A DNA stretch of 64,000 nt, taken from assembly GCA_047967505.1 (NCBI GenBank), contig CM106539.1; one strand, given 5' to 3'. A program made the translations under genes and the position numbers. This DNA is from Dipteris shenzhenensis (Eukaryota > Polypodiophyta > Polypodiopsida > Gleicheniales). Below, one piece after another: positions 21,108 to 29,988 of this stretch; within the stretch, counting starts at the first letter, position 1; every line of letters starts with the position of its first letter. The notes beneath the pieces are model-generated. The model was not told the origin of the DNA and searched no databases. It saw nothing but the letters and a program-made list of their open reading frames with translations.

Positions 21108-21465
21108 TGTTGAGATATCGAGCTCCACTCGTGATATGCCAGGGTTACCATTGTGCATTTATGTCACTGACTTGTTAGCTGCAGATGCGGTTGGTACACT
21201 GCCCATGAATAATAGCTGGATGACAGCTATCTTTTATGTACTCTAGTTAGTGGATCAGTTAGTATGCCACCTAGGTTAGTTGAATTTGGTTTGAGACCCA
21301 CATATAGGGTTCATCTATTCCTTTTGTACTTACAGAGAGTTCTTTTGGCTTTCACAACTAAGAAGAGGAAAATTGTTTTAGCCTCCACCTTTGTGTGTAT
21401 TCCCCCATTGTGTATGCAAGAAAGCTACAAGTGAGACTTCTTACTTCTCTCCCACTCTCTTCACA
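21108..21465 (+). repeat. 3' LTR (family A) of chimeric element
   Basis: A 358-bp LTR, TGTTGAGATATCGAG to CTCTCTTCACA. It belongs to family A and is unrelated to the 5' terminus at about 14756. The five bases after it are CAGAC; no matching left duplication was found. Confidence 0.9.
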
Positions 21466-21562
21466 CAGACATGGTTATAATCACTCATCACCATTCACTC
21501 TAGTACTCTACTGAGCATGCAAGCCGGGTGACTAGTAATTTCTACTGCACTCATAGTAGTGA

Positions 21563-21657
21563 TATGGGTGGTGTACCAACCACATCTGCAACTAACAAGT
21601 CAGTGACATAAATGCACAATGATCACCCTTGCATATCACGAGTGGAGCTCGATATCT
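21563..21657 (-). repeat. Truncated family A LTR fragment, inverted
   Basis: About 95 bp complementary to the first part of the family A LTR: CGAGTGGAGCTCGATATCTC at the right is the LTR start read backwards. It lies only 100 bp from the full LTR at 21108-21465 and in opposite orientation. Confidence 0.8.
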
Positions 21658-21944
21658 CAATCGTCTATGGCTCTTGCATAGGTGCAGTAAGGGGGGGGGA
21701 TGATGGGAGTAAGGGGTGGGGGATAATGGTAGTGATGTAGATAAGGATGTGGTGTAGGGATGGAGAAAAGTGTAGCTCAAAACTATTGGAGGGATGGAGA
21801 AAAGTGTAGATAAGAGGAAAGGGCACAGTTTTCAATGCATGTCACATCAGTCTTGTCAACCACATGTGCAGAAAATGGTCTTCTAGGTACGCAACCAAAC
21901 TACCACTAAGTAGAGTTACCCTTCTCTTTTCATCCCTATCTCTA

Positions 21945-22165
21945 GTTTTAGTTGCCTCCAACCTCACGAGCTCACCACCTCCATCAAGAGTCCCACTGCA
22001 GCTCCACCAACTCCAACCTTACCACCTCCATCACAGAGTCCCACTACAGCTCCAACTCTAACCTCACCAGCTCCATCACCCATTGCAGCTCTAGCCCCAA
22101 CCTCCCTAATTCCATCTCCAATCTCCCCAGCTCTAGCTCCAACCTCACCAGCTCTAGCTCTATTC
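21945..22165. repeat. Degenerate AGCTCCA/CACC-rich minisatellite
   Basis: Irregular repeats of CCAACCTCACCAGCTC and CAGCTCCA-type words. They give Ser/Pro/Ala-rich frames on either strand, so no protein is called. The stretch 22200-22620 to its right shows no gene and is the upstream region of the H3-like gene. Confidence 0.5.
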
Positions 22166-22625
22166 TGAACCACCAGCTTGACCTATTTTGTAATTAAGAT
22201 ACACAAGCCTAGGTAAGCAATCTATCAACATTCATTGGTTTTTTCTTGTTGTTAAGGTGAAATGGCCATTCTATAGCTTCCTCTCAAATACACTCTATGA
22301 GTTGTTTTTGTTGAGCACATCTCATCTGCATTCTAGGGTTTAGGAGGATGGTGGAGTCCAACTGATTGATTAGATTATGCTGCAAAAGAGATTTCTCAAA
22401 AATGCAATTTTCAGCTTTTTCTTTGTATTTCTCCTCCATATCACGTTTTCTAGCATATGTTGTGCATGGAATGTGTTGATGAAGTATGTAAAATATTATT
22501 TGCTTAAAAATGCAATTTCAACAGTTTGCCTATATCTTTGCACCAAATCGCATTTTCAAGAAAACTCTTAGGTGGCTTATTTTCTTGTTATGTTTAGGTT
22601 TTCGTCTAGGAGAACACAATAGACT

Positions 22626-23243
22626 ATGGCAAGAACTAAAGCAATAGCCAGAAAGAAAGTGAAGGGACCTGACATTGCAAGGGTTGCCACAGCTCCATCC
22701 ATATCAAAATCCTCAAAGAAGGGGAAGCTTATGCACATGCTAGCAAGGAACAGGAAGAAGAGAGTGAGCCAATGCAAATCTCTCTTGATGGAGATCAGGA
22801 AGGCTCAAAAATTCATAGGGTATGTAGCACCCATGGCACCATTCCAAAGGCTTGTGAGGGTAATATGCATCAACTGGCATGTGTACTTTAGATGGCAAAG
22901 GACTGCACTACTTGCTCTCCAAGAAGCTACTGAACAGTGGCTTAAAGAGTTTTCCATGGACACCATGATGGTAGTAGCACATGCACACAGGGTCACTATC
23001 ATGAAAAAAGATATCCAAACACTTGTAGGGGTCAGGTATAGATATGACAAGATCCTTAGTGTAGAGGATTGGGATGATCTAAAAATGAGAGATATCCTGT
23101 TGATACCTCCACCCAGGAAACCTAAAGTAGATGCAGTCAAGATCATAGAGGTCACTCACCAACATGAGACCAGAGGCAAGGTTGCTTATGAAGAGTCCCT
23201 CAAGGAGAGAGTCAAAGAAACAGTGCCTATCTTGGAATCCTAG
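22626..23243 (+). CDS. Divergent histone H3-like protein with C-terminal extension
   Basis: A 205-residue frame from ATG 22626. The N-terminus MARTKAIARKK keeps H3 Lys4 and the ARK around Lys9, but Ser10 is Lys. Residues 54-135 align to the H3 histone fold without gaps: LMEIRKAQKF (alpha-N), APFQRLVR (alpha-1), ALLALQEATEQWL (alpha-2), HAHRVTIMKKDIQ (loop 2/alpha-3). The tail between is rewritten and about 5 residues longer. After residue 137 an extension of about 70 residues (VEDWDDLKMRDILLIPPPRK and more) has no H3 counterpart; usual H3 is 135-136 residues. Loop 1 is not lengthened, which argues against a centromeric H3. It could be an unusual nucleosomal variant or a decaying gene copy. 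In-frame TAGs follow. Confidence 0.72.
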   Translation: MARTKAIARKKVKGPDIARVATAPSISKSSKKGKLMHMLARNRKKRVSQCKSLLMEIRKAQKFIGYVAPMAPFQRLVRVICINWHVYFRWQRTALLALQEATEQWLKEFSMDTMMVVAHAHRVTIMKKDIQTLVGVRYRYDKILSVEDWDDLKMRDILLIPPPRKPKVDAVKIIEVTHQHETRGKVAYEESLKERVKETVPILES

Positions 23244-23765
23244 ACATTAGTGAGGATGGTGCAAATTTAGCAGAAGATCCTACAACTTGGACCAAGGATC
23301 AAAGTATCTTTCCAGACTGTGAATGATGACCTGACCTAGGATTTGATAGAAGATTGCATCATGGCTTTAGCACAGAAAGAAAAACATGTCACTTGCATAA
23401 TCATGCTTGCATATCTATAGTAAGTATATCTTTCTAGGTCGATTATGTTTATGTCTTTGTAGCAATCACTTTTTCATAGACTAAGTGAAGTGTTTTTTTG
23501 TAGTTTTTTGAAGAGTCAGATCCATCGGAGCCTTCAGCACTCTGTGCATATAGTTGATCTAGCTATATCTTTCAAGTTGAAGGATAACAAGACATCAACC
23601 AAAAGCATTTCCAAGTGGTTTCGTTCTTGTAATTTGAATGTGAACACTTATTTCATTAATTTTGGACTTGTCAATGTACAAATTCATTTTTACATATACT
23701 TTTGGACTAGTTTTCAGATAAAATTTAAGAAAAACCCAATCTTCAAAGCACATATAAAAACATAA
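23244..23765 (+). pseudogene. Possible downstream part of the H3-like gene
   Basis: After the TAG at 23241 the same frame continues with readable protein (QTVNDDLT, DLIEDCIMALAQKEKHVTCI) interrupted by two more TAG codons, each preceded by sequence that would read CAG before a C-to-T change. At 23420 stands GTAAGTAT, a strong plant splice donor, and at about 23503 an acceptor after a T-run. Joining them keeps the frame into an open stretch ending at TAA 23763. Whether this was ever one gene is inference; the distal part is AT-rich and may be a chance frame. Confidence 0.35.
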
Positions 23766-24562
23766 AAACAAGCATTTTTTTATGTATTTTTTAAGGACAT
23801 GAAACTAAAATTATAAAATTTAACGCAGCCTAGATAAGTTACATGAAAAAATAAGATTCGGTTGTAAACTCTCTTAATATTTAATGGTGTTAATAAACAC
23901 CTTTAAAAGTTAAGCCTGAGATAAGTTACACAAAAAAGAATGGTTCAATAAAATTTATATTTTCAAAAACTAATTTACTTACAACTCATAAGAATTGAAC
24001 ATTCACAATAATAAGAAGTTAAAATTTTAATAAATTTGAATTTAAATAATAAAAACTATAAAGTAGTTTAACTTAAAGTTTAACTTAAAGTTTATGAAAA
24101 AATAACATAAAATAAAGAAAATAAGACTTAAAATTAAAAATTTAATATTTACCTAGAAGAATATATTAATTCTCCCTTAAAAGAAATAAATTAAAGTAAT
24201 AATAACGAATGTAAGTTAAACTACTTTTAAAATTTTAATTTAAAATGTAATAAAATTGAAATTATACTTTTTATATTCCAAAACAAAATGCATTATAGTC
24301 TAAATTAAACTAGTAAATTGAAAATGAAAGTGAAACTCATTTTAAATTCAAAAACAAAGAAAAATTTAAAATTCAAGTTTCTACAAGTTTTGCTTTTAGC
24401 ATACATTTGTCTTTTCACATCCACGCGTTTGTCTTTTCAAACACAAGGTTGTCTTTTATCACAATTTTCAAGTTTTCACATGTTTATCTTTTCAAACACA
24501 AGGATTCATAGTTTAAAAAAAGGCGGGAAATTTGAAATTCTAGTTTCCACACGTTTCTCTTT
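23766..24562. other. AT-rich intergenic stretch
   Basis: Very AT-rich, with no convincing gene. Short repeated words such as TTAACTTAAAGTTTA occur near 24068. From about 24400 a phrase around CTTTTCAAACAC(A)AGG recurs three times, leading into the duplicated block that follows. Confidence 0.6.
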
Positions 24563-24995
24563 TCAAACACCAAGGTTTATAGTTTTGTTTGTTTAAGTTT
24601 CGACTAAATCACACACCAATCTCCTCTAATATGCCTCATTGATCGTAGCTCCCAAATTCTTCCATCAAAACATCTCTCCTTTATCTCTTCTTGATCGTCG
24701 TCCACTCATTTTTTCTCCTCATTGGTAAGATTTTCTATCTCGATCGTACTTTCTCTTGTGCCATTTCTCTCTAAATTTTCATCAAACACCAAGGTTTATA
24801 GTTTTGTTTGTTTAAGTTTCGACTAAATCACACACCAATCTTTTCTCATATGCCTCATTGATCGTAGCTCCCAAATTCTTCCATCAAAACATCTCTCCTT
24901 TATCTTTTCTCAATCATCGCCCACTCATTTCTCCTCTTCGTTGGTAAGATTTTCTATCTCGATCGTACTTTCTCTTGTGTCCCCCCTCTCTAAAT
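24563..24995. repeat. 219-bp tandem duplication
   Basis: Two direct copies (24563-24781 and about 24782-24995), each starting TCAAACACCAAGGTTTATAG and containing the same GATCGTAGCTCCC and TCTATCTCGATCGTAC blocks. They differ by a modest number of substitutions and small indels. The right copy passes into the polypyrimidine tract. Confidence 0.85.
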
Positions 24996-25283
24996 TTCGT
25001 CCATCTCTCTCACTCTTCTCTCTCTCTCTTTCCTCTCCGCTCTAGTCTACGTTTCCTCTCATCTTAGTCTACTTTCTCCCCTCCTCTTCATTTCCCCTCT
25101 CTCTCTCTCTCTCCCACTCTCTCCTCACCTTTTCTCTCTCTCTCTCTCGCTTGCGCTCCCCACTCTCTCTCTCACTTGCCGCGGCCTCCCCCCCCTCTCT
25201 CTCTCCCCTCCCTCCCTCTCTCTCTCCCCTCCCCCCTCTCTCTCTCCCCCCCTCTCTCCCTCTTGCTGCCGCGGCAGTGGCCT

Positions 25284-25323
<40 letters not shown>

Positions 25324-27460
25324 CCCCCCTCCCTCTCTTTCGTTGCTGCGGCAGCGGCCCCCGCCCTCTCTCTCTCTCTCCCCCCTCTCTCTCGCTGCCG
25401 CGCCTCCCACCCCTTCTCTCTCGCTCCCGCAGCAGTGGCCCCCCTCTCTCTCTCTCCCTCCCCCTCCCCCTTCTCTCTCCCCCCCTCTCTCGCTGCCGTG
25501 GTAGCGGCCCCCCCTCCCCTTCTCTCTCTGCCGCCCCCCTCCTCTCCCACCCCCTTCTCTCTCCCCCCCCTTCTCTCTCTCTCCCTCCCCCTCTCTCTCG
25601 CTGCCGTGCCCCCTCCCCTCTCTCTCTCCCCCCCCTCCTCTCTCGCTGCCACGGCAACGGCCCCCCCCCTCTCCCTCTCTCCCCCCCCTCCTCTCTCCCC
25701 CCCCTCTCTCCGCTGCTGCGGCAGCGACCTCCCCCCCTCTCTCTCTCTCCTCCCCCCCTTTCTCTCCCCCCCCTCTCTCGCTGCCGCGACAGCAACCCTC
25801 CCCCTCTCTCTCTCCCCTCCTCTCCCCTCCCTCTCTCCCCCCCCTCCCTCTCCCCCCCCTCTCTCCGCTGCCGCAGTAGCAGCCTCCCCCCCCTCTCTCT
25901 CTCTCTTCCCCCCCTTTCTCTCCCCCCCTCCTCTCTCGCTGCTGCGGCAGTGGCCCCCCCCTCTCTCTCTCCCCTCCCCTCCCCTCCCTCTCTCCCCCCC
26001 CCTCCCTCTCCCCCCCCCTCTCTCCGCTGCCGCGGCAACGGCCTCCCCCCCTCTCTCTCTCTCCTCCCCCCCTTTCTCTCCCCCCCTCCTCTCTCGCTGC
26101 CGCGGCAGGGGCCCCCCCTCCTCTCTCTCTCTCTCTCCCTCCCCCTCTCTCTCGCTGCCGCATCCCTCCCCTTCTCTCTCTCCCCCCCCTCTCACTGCCG
26201 CGATAGCGGCCCCCCCTCTCTCTCTCCCCTCCCCTCCCCTCCTTCTCCCCCTTCTCTCTCTCTCCCCCCCTCTCTCTCGCTGCCCCCCCTTCTCTCTCTC
26301 CCCCCCTCCTCTCTCGCTGCCGCGGCAGCGGCCCCCCCTCTCTCTTGCTACCATGCCCCCCTTCTCTCTCTACCCCCCTCCTCTCTCGCTGCCGCGGCAG
26401 CCCCCCCTCCTCCCTCTCCCCCCCTCCTCTCTCGCTGCCGCGGCAGCGGCCCCCCCTCTCTCTTCCCTCTCCCCCCCTCCCTCTCTTGTTGCCGCGGCAG
26501 TGGCCCCCCCTCTCTCTCTTCCCTCCCCTCCCCTCGCTCTCCCCCCTCTCTCTCTCTCTCCCCCCCTCTCTCTCGCTACCCCCCCTTCTCTCTCTCCCCC
26601 CTCCTCTCTCGCTGCCGTGGCAGCGGCCCCCCCTCTCTCTCTCTCCCTCCCTCTCTCTCGCTGCCGCGCCCCCCCCTCCTCTCTCTCCCCCCCTTCTCTC
26701 TCAGTGCCGCGGTAGCGGCCCCCCCCTCTCTCTTCCCTCTCCCCCCCCTTCCCTCTCCCCCCCTCTCTCCGCTGTCGCGGCAGCGGCCTCCCCCCCCCTC
26801 TCTCTCTCCCCCCCTCTCTTGCGCTACCGCGCCCCCCTTCTCTCTCTCCTCCCCCTTTCCTCTCTCCCTGCCGTGGCAGTGACCCCCTCTTCTCTCTCTC
26901 TCCCCCCCCTCCTCTCTCGTTGCAGTGGCAGCGGCCCTCTCCCTCCCCCTCTCTCTCGCTGCTGCACCCCCTCCCCTTCTCTCTCCCCCCCTCCTCTCTC
27001 GCTGCAGCGGCAGCGGCCCCCCCTCTCTCTCTCCCCTCCCCTCCCCTCCCTCTCCCCCCCCTCTCTCCGCTGCCGCAGCAGCGGCCTCCCCCCCCTTTCT
27101 CTCGCTGCCTCCCCTTCTCTCTCTCCCCCCCTCCTCCTCTCTCGTTGCCGCGGTAGCGGCCCCCCCTCTCTCTCTCTCCCTCCCCCCGTCTCTCGTTGCC
27201 GCGCCCCCCCTTCTCTCTCTCCCCCCCTCCTCTCTCGCTGTCGCCTCTCTCTCTCCCCTCCCCTCCCCTCCCTCCCCCCCCCCCCTCCCTCTCCCCCTCT
27301 CTCTCTCTCTCCCCCCCCTCGCCGCTTCCCCCCTCTCTCCCCTCTCTTCCCCCCCCTCCCCCTTCTCTCTCCCCTCCCTTTCTCTCCCCTCTCCTCTCTC
27401 TCCCTCTCTCTTTCTCTCTCTCTTTTGCTGCCGAGGCAGCAAGACTCTCTCTCTTATAAT
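24990..27460. repeat. 2.4-kb polypyrimidine VNTR with GCTGCCGCGGCAGC palindromes
   Basis: The plus strand is almost pure C and T (CTCTCT and C-runs), broken every 50-100 bp by a short GC-rich palindromic core close to GCTGCCGCGGCAGCGG. About 30 variants were counted by eye, for example at 25264, 25711, 26316, 26388, 26436, 27067 and 27427. Every third-frame reading is open because no stop can form, so the Ser/Pro/Leu and Arg/Gly/Glu frames here are not taken as genes. The tract is able in principle to form triplex and hairpin structures. Confidence 0.88.
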
Positions 27461-27764
27461 CTCTCTCTAAAAATATTTCCTTCACTTTTCTCTCTCTAAG
27501 TTCTCTCTCTATAATAAAATTTCAAAGAATACAAATTTTAAAAAAAGTACCTGGAAAAAAGTTGAAATCTATGCTTGTGCTTGCTTTTGCTCTTCCTCCT
27601 CTTTTTGCTTCTCCTCTTGCTCTTCCTTGTTGAAATGAGAGAAACAATGAGAGAAGGAGAGTATATATAAGAAAAACTAGGGTTTTAAGTGCTTCTCTCT
27701 CATTGGTCCTTCTATAACATTATCTCCTCTCCCATTGGCCTCTCTATTAGATTATCTTCTCTCT
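27461..27764. other. Link between polypyrimidine tract and C-rich minisatellite
   Basis: About 300 bp of mixed sequence with CTTTTGCTCTTCCTCC words and a TATATAAG near 27664. It resembles a short promoter-like stretch, but no gene follows on either side. No feature is supported. Confidence 0.4.
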
Positions 27765-28715
27765 CTCCTCCCACCCCATTCCCACTCCCACCCCCATCCC
27801 CATCCTCCCACCCCTCCTCCCCCATTCTCACTCCCACGCCCATGCCCATTCTTTCATCTTCCCCATTCCCACTCCCTCTCCCACTCCCATCCTCCCACCC
27901 CACCCCTCCCACTCCCACCCTCACCCCACCCCCACCTCCCCCATTCCCACTCCCACTCCCACTCCCATTCTCCCACCCACTCCCATCCTCCCACCTCCAC
28001 CTCTCACTCCCACTCCCATCCTCCCACCCCCACCCCTCCCCCCCCATTCCCACTCCCATTCCCACTCCCACTCCCATTCTCCCACCCTTATCCTCCCACC
28101 TCACCCCTCCCACTCCCATCCTCCCACTCCCTCTCCCACTCCCACTCCCATTTTCCCACCCCCCCACCTCCCCCATTCCCACTCCCACTCCCATTTTTCC
28201 ACCCCCCCCACCTCCCCCATTCCCACTCCCTCCCCCATCCTCCCACCCCACCCCTCCCACTTCCACCCCCACCTCCCCCATTCCCACTCCCATCCTCCCA
28301 CCTCACCCCTCCCACTTCCACCCCCACCTCCCCCATTCCCACTCCCTCTCCCACTCCCATCCTCCCACTCCCACTCCCCACCCCTCCCACTCCCACTCCC
28401 ATCCTCCCACCCTCACCCCACCCCCACCTCCCCCATTCCCACTCCCTCTCCCACTCCCACTCCCATTCTCCCACCCCCACCCCCACCCCCACCTCCCCCA
28501 TTCCCACTCCCACTCCCATTCTCCCACCCCCACCCCCACCCCCACCTCCCCCATTCCCACTCCCTCTCCCACTCCCACTCCCATCCTCCCACCCCCACCC
28601 CCACCCCCACCGCCCCCATTCCCACTCCCTCTCCCACTCTCCCTTTCTCCCACTACCACCCTCCCACACTCCCTTTCTCCACTTTCCCACGCTCCCTTTC
28701 TCCCACTACCACCCT
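27765..28715. repeat. C-rich minisatellite (CCCAYTCCCACTCCC units)
   Basis: Tandem 6- to 15-bp units built of CCCACT, CCCATT and CCCACC with occasional CATCCTCCCACC. They are grouped in higher-order blocks of roughly 70-100 bp that repeat CACCTCCCCCATTCCCACTC. The complementary strand is GGGARTGGG-rich and could form G-quadruplexes. Open frames across it are composition artefacts. Confidence 0.88.
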
Positions 28716-28799
28716 CCCAACTATCAATTCCACTATTACTTATGAATTCTAATTAAAACTATTACTTAAATAAATGATATTACTTGAAAACACTCATAG

Positions 28800-29745
28800 G
28801 ATTTAAGGTTTAGGATTTCGTGGTTTGGTTTTAGGATTTGGGGTTTGGTGAGTTAGGGTTTAGGGTTTGTGAGTTAGGGTTTAGGGTTTGGTGGTTTGGA
28901 TTTAGGGTTTGGGGGGTAGGGTTTAGGGTTTAAGATTTGGGAGTTAGGGTTTAGGGTTCAAGGTTTGAGGGTTAGGGTTTGGGGGTTAGGGTTTAGAGTT
29001 TGGTGGTTTGGGTTTAGGAGGTAGGGTTTAGGGTTTGGGGGTTAGGGTTTAAGATTTAGGGTTTAGGGTTTGGGGGTTAGGGTTTAGGGTTTGGGAGTTA
29101 GAGTTTAAGGTTTAGGGTTTAGGGTTTGGGAGTTAGAGTTTAAGGTTTAGGGTTTAGGGTTTGGGGTTTAGGGTTTAGGGTTTAGGGTTTGGGAGTTAGG
29201 GTTTAGGGTTTTGGGTTTAGGGTTTGGGAGTTAGGGTTTAGGGTTTGGGGGTTAGGGTTTAGAGTTTAGGGTTTGGGGGTTAGGGTTAAGGGTTTAGGGT
29301 TTAGGAGTTATGGTTTAGAGTTTAGGGTTTGGGGGTTAGGGTTAAGGGTTTAGGGTTTAGGGTTTAGGGCTTAGGAGTTAGGGTTTTGGGTTTTGGGATT
29401 TGGGTTTGGGAGTTAGGGTTTAGGGTTTAGGGGTTAGGGTTTAGGGTTTAGAGTTTGGGGGTTAGGGTTAAGGGTTTAGGGTTTAGGGTTTATGGTTTAG
29501 GAGTTAAGGTTTAGGGTTTAGGGTTTGGGATTTAGGGTTTAAGGTTTGGGAGTTAGGGATTAGGGTTTAGGGTTTAGGGATTGGGAGTCAGGGTTTGGGG
29601 TTTGGGGGCTAAGGTTTAGGGTTTAGGGTTTGGGGGTTAGGGTTTAGGGTTTGGGAGTTAGGGTTTAGGGTTTAGGGTTTAGGGTTGTTATTGGTTAGGG
29701 TTGAGGGTTTAGGGTTTAGGGTTAGGGTTTAGGGTTTAGGGTTGT
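28800..29745 (+). repeat. Degenerate interstitial TTTAGGG array
   Basis: About 945 bp of GGTTTAGGGTTTAGGG sequence with many variant units (TTTGGGG, TTAGGG, TTTGGGAGTTAGGG). The core is the plant telomere heptamer TTTAGGG. The degeneracy and the genes on both sides show it is internal in this window. It is G-rich on the plus strand, the reverse of the adjoining C-rich tract. Confidence 0.9.
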
Positions 29746-29988
29746 TATTGCTTTATAGTTGTTATTGGTTAGTGTGTAATTAAATTTTCAAACAAGTTCT
29801 AGATTTTTAAATCATTAATAAAGTAGATTATTGAGAAGAGACTAATGTTTTGGTTTAGGGTTAGGGTTTAGGGTTTAGGGTTGTTATTGCTTTATAGTTG
29901 TTATTGGTTAGTGTCTAATTAAATTTTCAAACAAGTTCTAGATTTTTAAATCATTAATAAAGTAGATTATTGAGAAGAGACTAATGTT
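29714..29988 (+). repeat. 139-bp direct duplication at the edge of the telomere-like array
   Basis: The segment 29714-29849 recurs at 29853-29988 with one visible substitution. Each copy begins in TTTAGGG sequence and continues into unique AT-rich sequence (TTGTTATTGCTTTATAGTTG). The second copy ends at the start of the following gene remnant. Confidence 0.9.

Larger units (their letters stand above)
14589..21465 (+). mobile_element. Chimeric Ty1/copia element (family B 5' part, family A 3' part)
   Basis: A primer site at 14759 marks the 5' end of a copia family (B) unlike A. Leader, gag, protease, integrase and the start of reverse transcriptase follow to about 19231. There the sequence switches in frame to family A, which continues through RT, RNase H and an A-type 3' LTR (21108-21465). 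The 5' LTR, ending at about 14756, is not similar to the 3' LTR, so the two halves come from different integrated elements. The 5' boundary at 14589 is a guess based on a TG and on LTR length. It carries MITE copy B and a 608-bp fold-back insertion. Confidence 0.82.

Noticed and set aside
14589-21465. Template switching during reverse transcription as the origin of the chimera
   Set aside because: That route would regenerate matching LTRs at both ends, but the 5' and 3' LTR sequences here are of different families.
22626-23243. Calling the H3-like protein a centromeric H3 (CENH3)
   Set aside because: Loop 1 is not longer than in ordinary H3, and the MARTK/ARK tail start and HRVTIMKKDIQ block are closer to canonical H3. 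Position in the genome gives no centromere evidence.
25069-27499. Several reading frames of 300-570 codons on both strands through the CT tract
   Set aside because: A sequence almost without A on one strand cannot form stops. The products are pure Ser/Pro/Leu or Arg/Gly/Glu and follow the repeat, and all frames are open alike.
27689-28756. Long Pro/Ser/His/Thr and Gly/Trp/Glu frames in the C-rich minisatellite
   Set aside because: They are composition artefacts of the CCCACT units; several frames on both strands are open at once.
28800-29745. A true chromosome end
   Set aside because: The repeats are degenerate and sequence with genes and transposons continues for more than 34 kb beyond them.
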